In this document: piece by piece, positions 8,701 to 13,798 of the stretch
How positions within the stretch are numbered: position 1 is the first letter of the stretch
Layout of the letters: each line of letters opens with the position of its first letter
Assembly: GCA_030040265.1 (NCBI GenBank)
Contig: JASHUB010000036.1
Location: 1-16,307, forward strand
Source of the DNA: Microcaldota archaeon
Lineage (GTDB): Archaea > Micrarchaeota > Micrarchaeia > Micrarchaeales > CABMGC01
Reading direction: 5' to 3'
Length of the DNA: 16,307 bases
Position numbers and translations under genes: made by a program
The notes under the pieces: generated by a model
Seen by the model: only the letters and a program-made list of their open reading frames with translations
Database searches by the model: none
What the model was told of the DNA's origin: nothing

Positions 8701-8767
8701 GGCCAGGCACCTGGTCGTAGGGGCTGTCCATTCCCATGCTTCCGGCGTCCCTATTGTAATTAGCCAT
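5744..8767 (-). CDS. Membrane-anchored beta-helix surface protein with four Cys-capped units
   Basis: This 1007-residue protein has three parts. Residues 1-68 are Pro/Gln-rich and hydrophilic (polyproline run at 44-49) and contain no signal peptide. Residues about 69-93 form one hydrophobic helix, LLVPIIGIIIVLAVIGGGYY. The remaining 910 residues are Asn/Ser/Thr-rich with many N-glycosylation sequons and repeated short strands of the GIYLNxSxNNTITN type, the pattern of right-handed parallel beta-helices (NosD/PbH1). These fall into four units whose first cysteines lie at 118, 340, 554 and 782. Each unit ends in a Cys cluster such as CLWGSSC. The topology should be N-in, C-out. The family is typically a carbohydrate-binding or adhesive surface module. 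A role in cell contact is inference. I see no catalytic motif. ATG 8767 is the first good start, with a TATA box about 67 nt upstream. Confidence 0.88.
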   Translation of the reverse strand: MANYNRDAGSMGMDSPYDQVPGQPASEEQHPSIDQFASEASQQPPPPPPQPAAPQQPPPSYAPKTERNLLVPIIGIIIVLAVIGGGYYAYGYLSQRHQTTTVTGTITIAPTVINLASCTNITSPGTYALLHNITTKIGSGACIDVKSDNVYLEGNGNGVQGNGPFVGVPPFTYAILLDHVTNVTVTDISLSSFSYGIYLNGSDNNTITNSTVQKMTLSGILLKNSKYNLVSRDKVGTVASKQGGIALYSGGDNLVLNNSVIDDAYYGFVINSSGNTFYGSSFLNNPVDLLCNRSTGYTDSDKFSNSDCLVNDYCNFASCAVTNTPTNISTIRLQPNVLSCGGIYSPGTYSLAASQNMNNYINTSNPLTKDMACITIFVPNVKFNCDSYTISNASYGIEANNQYNVSISGCNLVNDTYGIYMNSTFDYNISNTRIRGSTFALYSDNSTRGFIVNTTVVRNTYGSFVGTSTGLLFDNLLAENNTYGVYLSAGGGEAFSKSTLLNNVKYDMYCTGATYNSTSDIFQSNQCGTTDCLWGSSCTTKVPPPLKLFPLTGCTSITHSGNYSLDNNIANGPQKCFNIKANNVTLNCNGHLISGSLSGDAIYMSGVSNVTVSGCSIGRYTAGVNVSNSQVVTLQGISIQNATVSVALDGVSYASVLNTTVTSFYGTAAYWFSHVSNSVITNDRASLALGNASAGVVFVNSTGDLVDGDNVSSTNGDGFSFESSNNNNVFGDTSFSNSGSDYYCTPDSSGIYANKVGVNYGSTKSGCVWLVEENPRIPGPECYAISKPTLISFTTDFVYPYGSTCYKVFNSNSLANSTTINCNGHTILASHGGTFLDDVNTTDVEIENCNLLNFTTAVEGSAPQLTVLNNTIGNANTSILVTNTQHPMVDKNFILNSTAGIVYQNVNYGQIEDNNFTDTGTGIELVGGTGDDEIGNYGMLGQIGMYLIGATTDLFQNNRLLTMSKAGILCTQSSVGTNSLNLDQGGNVCSSNSQCEWMTTSTQCSPS
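5747..8437 (-). repeat. Four tandem divergent protein-level beta-helix units
   Basis: Unit boundaries by residue are about 111-328, 329-545, 546-775 and 776-1007. Each opens with a first Cys followed by an xSPGTYxL- or xSGNYSL-like strand (divergent in unit 4), then a second Cys (142, 373, 576, 805). Units 2-4 then have a strand with FNCDSYTI, LNCNGHLI or INCNGHTI. Each ends in a Cys cluster: 291-319, 510-538, 744-767 and 970-1004. The repetition is visible in protein, not as close DNA identity, so duplication is old. Confidence 0.75.
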
Positions 8768-8830
8768 GCTTATCGTTCTCTCAGAGACGAGTCTGTGGTT
8801 GCCTTATAGTCTCTCATTACCTGTCAATAC

Positions 8831-8837
8831 TTATAAA
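8831..8837 (-). promoter_or_regulatory. Likely TATA box of the surface protein gene
   Basis: The minus strand reads AGTATTTATAAGTATT. The box is centred at about 8834 and would give a leader of about 40 nt before ATG 8767. A second weaker box, GACTATAAGG at about 8801-8811, would give a leader of about 12 nt. No clear Shine-Dalgarno precedes the ATG. Confidence 0.5.
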
Positions 8838-8904
8838 TACTTTGCGAGGTGGATTTGGCTAGTAATGTTTGTTCTGAAACGTGCCGGAGTTGAGAAACAA
8901 AAGG

Positions 8905-8912
8905 CATTTAAG
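8905..8912 (+). promoter_or_regulatory. TATA-like box of tRNA-Thr
   Basis: CATTTAAG is centred about 28 nt upstream of the mature tRNA 5' end, where an archaeal tRNA promoter is expected. Confidence 0.45.
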
Positions 8913-8936
8913 CAAGATTAAAAAATAGATTGATGT

Positions 8937-9008
8937 GCCCCGGTAGCTCAGTGGTAGAGCGCTTGTCTCGTAAACAAGAGGTCGCGAGTTCAATTCTCGC
9001 TCGGGGCT
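8937..9008 (+). tRNA. tRNA-Thr (anticodon CGU)
   Basis: A full cloverleaf folds by eye. The acceptor GCCCCGG (8937-8943) pairs with TCGGGGC (9001-9007), with one G-U. The D stem is GCTC/GAGC. The anticodon stem CTTGT/ACAAG holds loop CTCGTAA with anticodon CGT at 8969-8971, which reads ACG. The T stem is GCGAG/CTCGC with loop TTCAATT. Position 73 is U, as in archaeal tRNA-Thr, and G35-U36 are the threonine anticodon bases. CCA is not encoded and no intron is present. The last base overlaps the stop codon of the convergent zinc-ribbon gene. Confidence 0.96.
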
Positions 9009-9577
9009 TATCTGCGCCTTGATCCGCTCAGCACTGCGGCTGGCTGCTCCCGGTGATCCGCCGTAGATCCTGCTGCGGCAGAGGCGCTCGCGCGCTTCGC
9101 CGCTTCTTCGGCTTCCTTGCGCGCTATGCCGTTGGCGACGGTCTGCCTGCTTCTTCCCGTCGCGGTTGCTATGTCCTTTTTGGTCATGTGGAGGTCGTTG
9201 TACTTGTGCCAGAAGTCCGCTATCTCCGCTGGGGTGAGCTCATTCGTTGTGGTGGCTTCATATCCCAGGGCTTCCCTTATCTTGGCTGCGCTCCTGGGGT
9301 CCACGCCCAGAGCCTTTCCCAGAGCTGCAGTAGCGATGCCTGGGGTGTTTTCAAGCGTAATGCGTGCCGATGGGACCTTAGATCTGAGAAGTGGTGAAAG
9401 GTCATCTACTGTTATTCTGACGTTCGGGTCTTTTGGGGCAGGACCGGGTCTCTTGCGCTCCTTCGGCTTCTCCCTCTCGCACATCACGCACTCGTCAGTG
9501 AACTTTCCGTTCTTGATCGTCAGGATTTGGTGATGCTTTTGGCAGAAGCCTTTCCTCACTGCTGGGGAATTCGGCAT
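9008..9577 (-). CDS. Zinc-ribbon and helix-turn-helix DNA-binding protein, unrecognised family
   Basis: I do not recognise this 189-residue protein as a named family. Residues 12-33 hold a likely zinc site (Cys12, His15 or His16, Cys30, Cys33). A basic Pro-rich linker, KERKRPGPAPK (39-49), resembles an AT-hook-type arm without being canonical. Two helix-turn-helix-like segments follow, GIATAALGKALGVDPRSAAK (80-99) and MTKKDIATATGRSRQTVANG (131-150). The second is the stronger. The tail is Ala/Ser-rich and ends in three arginines. A nucleic-acid-binding, probably regulatory, role is inferred. A TTAAATA box centred 26 nt upstream of ATG 9577 supports this start and a leaderless mRNA. The gene diverges from msrB across 97 bp, so it might regulate it. 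Its stop overlaps the tRNA-Thr 3' end by one base. Confidence 0.72.
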   Translation of the reverse strand: MPNSPAVRKGFCQKHHQILTIKNGKFTDECVMCEREKPKERKRPGPAPKDPNVRITVDDLSPLLRSKVPSARITLENTPGIATAALGKALGVDPRSAAKIREALGYEATTTNELTPAEIADFWHKYNDLHMTKKDIATATGRSRQTVANGIARKEAEEAAKRASASAAAGSTADHREQPAAVLSGSRRR

Positions 9578-9599
9578 AGATTCGGTTTGCTTTTGCTCC

Positions 9600-9606
9600 T
9601 ATTTAA
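9600..9606 (-). promoter_or_regulatory. TATA box of the zinc-ribbon/HTH gene (leaderless)
   Basis: TTAAATA on the minus strand is centred at 9603, 26 nt before ATG 9577. It is back to back with the msrB promoter in the same 97-bp gap. Confidence 0.55.
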
Positions 9607-9644
9607 TGGTTGCCATTTGGTATTAGTGGCATTGGGACGGTTCA

Positions 9645-9652
9645 TATAAATA
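9645..9652 (+). promoter_or_regulatory. TATA box of the msrB-msrA operon (leaderless)
   Basis: TATAAATA is centred about 26.5 nt before ATG 9675, so the msrB start codon should be at or next to the transcript 5' end. Confidence 0.7.
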
Positions 9653-9674
9653 TGAAGTCTGCCATAATATTATC

Positions 9675-10067
9675 ATGGAGAAACTGACCAAGGAGGAGGA
9701 ACGCGTTATAGTCCGCAAGGGCACCGAGATGCCTTTCACCGGAGAGTATGACAATTTCTGGAGAGAGGGAACGTATGTCTGCAGGAGATGCGGCGCCCCG
9801 CTGTATGAATCCAAGGACAAGTTCGACGCTCACTGCGGCTGGCCCGCATTCGATGATGAGGTGAAGGGTGCGGTGAAGCGCACGCCTGACCCTGATGGGA
9901 TGAGGACCGAGATAGAGTGCACCAACTGCGGAGCGCACCTTGGCCACGTGTTTATCGGGGAGGGACTGACCAAGAAGAATGTCAGGCACTGCGTCAACTC
10001 CATTTCGATGAAGTTCATACCCAAGGGTCAGAAGCTGCCGAAGGTCGAGAAGGTGGACAAGCCATGA
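9675..10067 (+). CDS. msrB: Peptide-methionine (R)-S-oxide reductase
   Basis: MsrB reduces the R epimer of methionine sulfoxide in proteins. The 130-residue protein is full length for the single-domain family. Structural zinc ligands are CRRC (36-39) and CTNC (82-85). The catalytic Cys106 lies in RHCVNS, and Cys54 in HCGWPAF is at the position of the resolving cysteine found in many MsrBs. GTEMPFTGEY and GAHLGHVF are the other family signatures. The ATG is fixed by its TATA box 26 nt upstream. It overlaps msrA by the ATGA junction, so the two form an operon covering both sulfoxide epimers. Confidence 0.97.
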   Translation: MEKLTKEEERVIVRKGTEMPFTGEYDNFWREGTYVCRRCGAPLYESKDKFDAHCGWPAFDDEVKGAVKRTPDPDGMRTEIECTNCGAHLGHVFIGEGLTKKNVRHCVNSISMKFIPKGQKLPKVEKVDKP

Positions 10068-10591
10068 GCACAGAGACTATCGTGCTGGGAGGGGGATGCT
10101 TCTGGTGCACAGAGGCGGTGTTCAAGATGCTCAGGGGCGTGAAGTCCACGATGCCTGGCTATGCGGGCGGTACGAAGGCGAATCCGACCTACGAAGAGGT
10201 CTGCGACGGCAATACGGGCCATGCTGAGGTGCTGAAGGTCGAGTATGACCCGAAGGCTATACCGCTTGAGACCCTGCTAACGGTTTTCTTCGAGATGCAC
10301 GACCCGACATCGCTCAATAGGCAGGGAGCTGACACGGGCACGCAGTACAGGTCGATAATACTCTACACCGACAAGTCACAGTTGCCGGCCATAGAGAAGT
10401 CCATGAAGGAGGCGCAGAAGGACCGCGACGGAAAGATAGTCACGGAGGTCAAGAAGCTTGACGCGTTCTACGATGCCGAGGACTACCACCGAGACTACTT
10501 CGCGCACAACAGGCTGCAGCCTTACTGCATGCTTGTCATCAGCCCTAAAGTGAAGAAGATAAAGCAGGAGTTTGCGAACCTGACCAAGTGA
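10064..10591 (+). CDS. msrA: Peptide-methionine (S)-S-oxide reductase
   Basis: MsrA reduces the S epimer of methionine sulfoxide. The 175-residue protein opens with the catalytic motif GCFWC (11-15; Cys12 nucleophile) and the associated glutamate at residue 17. GYAGG, TGHAEVLKVEYDP, HDPTSLNRQGADTGTQYRS and DYFAHNRLQPYC follow, with Cys155 at a common resolving position. The frame is open further left to 9917, but that part is out of frame with msrB and unlike MsrA. ATG 10064 overlaps the msrB stop as ATGA, and a GGTGG stretch 7-12 nt upstream can serve as Shine-Dalgarno. The TGA stop directly abuts the stop of the convergent gene. Confidence 0.97.
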   Translation: MSTETIVLGGGCFWCTEAVFKMLRGVKSTMPGYAGGTKANPTYEEVCDGNTGHAEVLKVEYDPKAIPLETLLTVFFEMHDPTSLNRQGADTGTQYRSIILYTDKSQLPAIEKSMKEAQKDRDGKIVTEVKKLDAFYDAEDYHRDYFAHNRLQPYCMLVISPKVKKIKQEFANLTK

Positions 10592-11206
10592 CTATTCCTT
10601 GCTGCCGGTATCGGAAGCCGTTGCTGGGGCTTCAGCAGGCGTTCCACCATTGCCCTGCTTCGCCTGCCCGCACGCCTCTGGGAAGTATTCCTGCATGTAG
10701 TAAAGCATCCTGCTCACCACGGGAGCTATCTCGTTCATGAGGACAGCAAATGCTGGCTCCTGCTGTTCGAGGGCAGGCCTGATGGGCTGCAGAACGTGGA
10801 ACTTTCTCTCCAGCGACATCAGCGCCGGAACGTCTGTCTCAGGAGCAGCCAGCCCCGCGCTGAGCGACCTGAGTTCGCCGACCATTATGTCCCTTACCGT
10901 ATTGACGCTAGAGTTGGTTACCGGAACCTTGATAAGCGTGTCTATCAGCGGCTCGCGGTCCGAGTGCAGCCTCTGCGCTTGCAGGACCCTGAGTTCCTCG
11001 CTAACGCCGTCGAGCGCGCGCCTTGTCGACGCCACGGATTGGGCGCATGCCAGCCTCTGGGGACCAGGCATATGCTTTAGCGCTTCGAGCACCGCTTCCG
11101 GCGTTGCTGCGCCGCTGCCGATGACTCTGAGCACGGCCTCGAACGGCGCCTTTGTGCTTCCTTCTTGGCGTCCGTCCTTCACGACAGGCGGTTGATTGAC
11201 TGCCAT
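10592..11206 (-). CDS. Hypothetical helical protein, unrecognised
   Basis: I do not recognise this 204-residue protein. Residues about 20-175 look mostly alpha-helical, with regular Leu/Val/Ala spacing and repeated acidic-basic pairs. The C-terminal 25 residues are Gly/Ala/Thr-rich and probably disordered. There is no signal peptide, membrane helix or catalytic motif, and only two cysteines (54, 179). Codon use and frame integrity argue that it is real, as does exact abutment of its stop with the msrA stop. Two possible TATA boxes precede ATG 11206: GTATTTATC at about 11244-11252 (leader about 15 nt) and TTAAGAA centred 26 nt upstream (leaderless). A cytoplasmic scaffold or adaptor is one guess, with no direct support. 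Confidence 0.68.
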   Translation of the reverse strand: MAVNQPPVVKDGRQEGSTKAPFEAVLRVIGSGAATPEAVLEALKHMPGPQRLACAQSVASTRRALDGVSEELRVLQAQRLHSDREPLIDTLIKVPVTNSSVNTVRDIMVGELRSLSAGLAAPETDVPALMSLERKFHVLQPIRPALEQQEPAFAVLMNEIAPVVSRMLYYMQEYFPEACGQAKQGNGGTPAEAPATASDTGSKE

Positions 11207-11251
11207 AATACGACGTTGCGCGCGGGGGTTCTTAAGCGTGCATGATAAATA

Positions 11252-11292
11252 CGCCTAGAACCTTCTTGCAGGAAAAGCGGGAAACCTAGGCG
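11252..11292. repeat. Inverted repeat CGCCTAG / CTAGGCG
   Basis: Perfect 7-nt arms lie at 11252-11258 and 11286-11292 with a 27-nt spacer. The right arm contains the HAD stop codon. It fills the gap between the HAD 3' end and the next gene's promoter. It could form a stem in the HAD transcript's 3' end, but no T-tract follows, so a terminator role is not shown. Confidence 0.35.
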
Positions 11293-11909
11293 ACCGCCCT
11301 GGCCTGCGGCATGCTTAGCCTCGGATCTGTTTCCAGAAGACCGACGCCTTTCGTGACGTTTTCACACGTCCAGACCGTAGGGAAGTTTTGCAGCTTTATC
11401 AGGTCCTCGGGCATCAGGTAGGGGTTGGTTAGTACGAAGTTTCTGCCGGCTTCTCCGAAGTCCATTGCTGCCCAGAAAGAGTCATCGAAAAGTACGTCGC
11501 CTTCCTTCACGTACTCTAGCTTCCTTTCGGGCCTGCCCTTCTCGTGTATGAACTTGTCAGGCACTGCACGGTGGACTTCGTGCAGCCAGTCCACGACAGC
11601 CCCTTTCCTACCGTACGTCCCGGTCAGCACGCCGGCGTGGTAGCCTGCTCGTCTCACCCTCTTGAATAGCGCTTGCGGGTTGACATGCGGCATCGGAGGT
11701 ATGCTGCGATAGGATTCCCATATGAGTCTCTGGTACTCCAGCCGTGTTGGATGGTTCATCTTTGGATACGTCGCCTTGGTGCCGTGGCGCATCAGCTGTG
11801 CGATGGATGCGCTGAAACCCAGATGGTCCTCGGCCATCTTCCTGAATATCTTATCCGAGAACGCCAGGGTGTTGTCCATGTCGAACCATGCTGTCGGCCG
11901 CCTTGACAT
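11286..11909 (-). CDS. HAD-superfamily hydrolase
   Basis: This 207-residue protein has all four HAD motifs: FDMDNTL with the nucleophile Asp10 and Asp12, VLTGTYG with Thr96, a lysine region around 124-130, and DVLFDDSFW with Asp142-Asp143. The helical insertion between motifs I and II (about 60 residues) is a C1-type cap. The layout resembles 5'(3')-deoxyribonucleotidase-like HADs, but the substrate cannot be read from sequence. The frame also offers ATG 11951. I chose 11909 because motif I then starts at residue 9, as usual, and CTTAAGTATAAGG lies about 26 nt upstream. It diverges from the SUF operon and converges on no gene; 79 bp separate it from the next gene downstream. Confidence 0.85.
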   Translation of the reverse strand: MSRRPTAWFDMDNTLAFSDKIFRKMAEDHLGFSASIAQLMRHGTKATYPKMNHPTRLEYQRLIWESYRSIPPMPHVNPQALFKRVRRAGYHAGVLTGTYGRKGAVVDWLHEVHRAVPDKFIHEKGRPERKLEYVKEGDVLFDDSFWAAMDFGEAGRNFVLTNPYLMPEDLIKLQNFPTVWTCENVTKGVGLLETDPRLSMPQARAVA

Positions 11910-11928
11910 GCGTAGCCTTTGGCCGGTC

Positions 11929-11940
11929 CTTATACTTAAG
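11929..11940 (-). promoter_or_regulatory. Candidate TATA box of the HAD gene
   Basis: CTTAAGTATAAG on the minus strand is centred about 26 nt before ATG 11909. A second box, TTTTTATACC at about 11965-11974, would start a transcript near 11945, downstream of ATG 11951. Either supports 11909 over 11951. Confidence 0.45.
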
Positions 11941-11985
11941 GCTTTCTTCATGCATCTGGCAGAAGGTATAAAAAGGCTCTATGTG

Positions 11986-11994
11986 CTATATAAC
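11986..11994 (+). promoter_or_regulatory. TATA box of the SUF operon
   Basis: CTATATAAC is centred at 11990, so transcription should begin near 12014-12018. Another A/T box, GGTATAAAAAGG (11965-11976), lies upstream and would start near 11997. Confidence 0.55.
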
Positions 11995-12003
11995 TGAGTT
12001 ATA
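11989..12003. promoter_or_regulatory. Perfect 15-nt palindrome, candidate operator of the SUF operon
   Basis: TATAACT-G-AGTTATA has two perfect 7-nt arms around one base. It overlaps the right part of the TATA box and ends about 13 nt before the predicted transcription start. A dimeric HTH repressor bound here would block TBP/TFB. The first gene of the operon encodes such an HTH protein, so autoregulation is the natural inference. The A/T content of archaeal promoters makes short palindromes less rare, which limits certainty. Confidence 0.5.
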
Positions 12004-12013
12004 AGGTGTTTTT

Positions 12014-12376
12014 CTGACGATAGGATACGAGAAGGCAGTCAACGAAATCATCCCTGCGGTCAGGGCGATAATCGCAAAGGAGCTCAAGTACAGGTACGAG
12101 ATGAAGGAGGCGATGATAGCCTATTACCTTGACGTGGCGCAGGCCGCGGTCAGCAAGTACCTCAACGGCAAATACTCAGACAGGATAAAGGAGGTCGAGG
12201 CGAAGATCGACAAGTCCAGCATCGGCGAGTACATAAAGAAGATCGCAGAGGGCAAGAAGGTCTACACCAACCTGTGCGTCTGCAAGGTGTGCGGCGTTCT
12301 GAATGACTTCGGATGCACGTTCTCAAAGGCGAACATGGACGAGGAGCAGCTGAACGCTGCGCCAAAGGTGCTTTGA
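12014..12376 (+). CDS. XRE-type HTH transcriptional regulator with four-Cys cluster (COG2522-like)
   Basis: From a CTG at 12014 this is 120 residues; ATG 12101 is the first conventional start and would leave 91. The frame upstream of 12101 reads GYEKAVNEIIPAVRAIIAKEL, which looks like the conserved N-terminal helix of archaeal COG2522-type regulators and is unlikely to be noncoding. No ATG, GTG or TTG lies in frame between the stop at 12002 and 12101, and the TATA box predicts a transcript starting near 12014-12018, so the true start is unresolved. The HTH core is KEAMIAYYLDVAQAAVSKYL (31-50). Residues 88-101 form C-x1-C-x2-C-x7-C, able to bind zinc or an Fe-S cluster. The stop is directly followed by the sufB TTG. 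It probably autoregulates the SUF operon. A sensing role is inference. Confidence 0.75.
   Translation: MTIGYEKAVNEIIPAVRAIIAKELKYRYEMKEAMIAYYLDVAQAAVSKYLNGKYSDRIKEVEAKIDKSSIGEYIKKIAEGKKVYTNLCVCKVCGVLNDFGCTFSKANMDEEQLNAAPKVL
12367..12370 (+). promoter_or_regulatory. Shine-Dalgarno site of sufB (AAAGGTG)
   Basis: GGTG inside the end of the regulator gene lies 6 nt before the TTG at 12377. It supports this TTG as the sufB start. Confidence 0.55.
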
Positions 12377-13789
12377 TTGGCCAACGAGGAGGTCACCGAG
12401 ATCGCTGAGTCGAAGGAGTACGTCCAGCGCTACGGGTTCAGGGAGAACGTCGAGTACGAGGAGTTCCCGAGAGGTCTCTCTGAGAAGGTAGTCCGGCAGA
12501 TATCCGCCGCCAAGAAGGAGCCAGACTGGATGCTGCAGATACGGCTCACGGCCCTGAAGATATTCTTCGAGAAGCCGACGCCGAAGTGGGGCGGGGACCT
12601 GAGCAAGATAAACTATGACGATTACTACTACTTCCAGAAACCGAAGGCGAAGGAGGTGAACAACTGGGCCGAGATGAACCCAGAGATAAAGAACACCTTC
12701 GACAAGCTCGGCGTGCCTGAAGCGGAGAGGAAGTTCTTCGCAGGCGCAGAGGCGCAGTTCGACTCCGGTGTCGTGTACTCGCACATCAACAAGGAGCTCG
12801 AGAGGCTTGGAGTCATATTCACGGACACGGACACTGCGCTGCAGAAGTATCCGGAGCTGATGAAGAAGTACTTCGGACAGCTGATCCCTTCCACGGACAA
12901 CAAGTTCGCCGCGCTCAACACCGCGTGCTGGTCGGGCGGCTCATTCATATATGTACCGAAGGGAGTGAAGGTCCCGATGCCGCTCAATGCATACTTCAGG
13001 ATCAACGCGAAGAGATCAGGCCAGTTCGAGAGGACGCTCATAATCGCAGACGAAGGAGCGGACGTGACCTACCTGGAGGGCTGCACTGCGACGGTCTACG
13101 ACACCGATGCGCTGCACTCGGCTGTGGTTGAGATAGTCGCGCAGAAAGGCGCCCATGTCCGCTACGTCACGATCCAGAACTGGTCGAAGAACATCTACAA
13201 CCTTGTAACGCAGAGGGCGTTCGCCGAGGAAAATGCGAGCGTAGAGTGGATCGATGCCAACATAGGGAGCAAGCTCAACATGAAGTACCCATCGATATAC
13301 CTGCGAGGGAGGAACGCGCAGGGGCAGGTGCTCTCGATCGCAGTCGCCGGGGACGGGCAGGTACAGGACTCCGGCGGAAAGGTGCTTCACCTCGCCCCGG
13401 ACACGAAGTCGAAGATAGTCTCGAAGAGCGTATCGAAGGGAAGCGGAGTCTCCACTTACAGGGGACTCGTTTACATAGGCAAGAACGCGGCCAACGCAAC
13501 GGTAAGCACGACCTGCGATGCTCTGCTTCTTGACGACCATGCCAAGACCAACACTTATCCATACAGCGACATCAACAGGAGCGACGCAGTGATCAGCCAC
13601 GAGGCGCGCGTTGGTAAGATAAGCGAGGATGAGATATTCTACTTGATGTCGAGGGGCATATCGGAGGAGGATGCTGTCGCAATGATCGTCCTGGGGTTCA
13701 TAAACGACCTCGCGAAGATACTGCCGCTTGAGTACTCTATAGAGCTTAAGAGGCTCATCAAGCTCGACATGACGAACGCCGTAGGTTAA
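12377..13789 (+). CDS. sufB: Fe-S cluster assembly scaffold SufB
   Basis: SufB forms the SufBC2D scaffold on which Fe-S clusters are built. The 470-residue protein is full length, with the right-handed beta-helix core typical of SufB/SufD and the C-terminal family block TTCDALLLDDHAKTNTYP followed by SHEARVGKISEDEIFYLMSR. Cys380 and Glu409 correspond to the residues used for sulfur acceptance and cluster assembly in E. coli SufB (Cys405, Glu434). The start is TTG, directly after the regulator stop with no gap and with a good Shine-Dalgarno. The next in-frame ATG would delete the N-terminal helix. The protein acts in the cytosol with SufC and SufD encoded just downstream. Confidence 0.96.
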   Translation: MANEEVTEIAESKEYVQRYGFRENVEYEEFPRGLSEKVVRQISAAKKEPDWMLQIRLTALKIFFEKPTPKWGGDLSKINYDDYYYFQKPKAKEVNNWAEMNPEIKNTFDKLGVPEAERKFFAGAEAQFDSGVVYSHINKELERLGVIFTDTDTALQKYPELMKKYFGQLIPSTDNKFAALNTACWSGGSFIYVPKGVKVPMPLNAYFRINAKRSGQFERTLIIADEGADVTYLEGCTATVYDTDALHSAVVEIVAQKGAHVRYVTIQNWSKNIYNLVTQRAFAEENASVEWIDANIGSKLNMKYPSIYLRGRNAQGQVLSIAVAGDGQVQDSGGKVLHLAPDTKSKIVSKSVSKGSGVSTYRGLVYIGKNAANATVSTTCDALLLDDHAKTNTYPYSDINRSDAVISHEARVGKISEDEIFYLMSRGISEEDAVAMIVLGFINDLAKILPLEYSIELKRLIKLDMTNAVG

Positions 13790-13798
13790 GGGATTTTC

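Noticed and set aside
8781..8790. Short TCTC-T-GAGA hairpin in the surface gene leader
   Set aside because: Only 4-bp arms with a 1-nt loop; too short to claim as regulatory.
9917..10063. Upstream extension of the msrA frame
   Set aside because: It overlaps msrB in another frame and its residues do not resemble MsrA; the ATGA overlap at 10064 is the better start.
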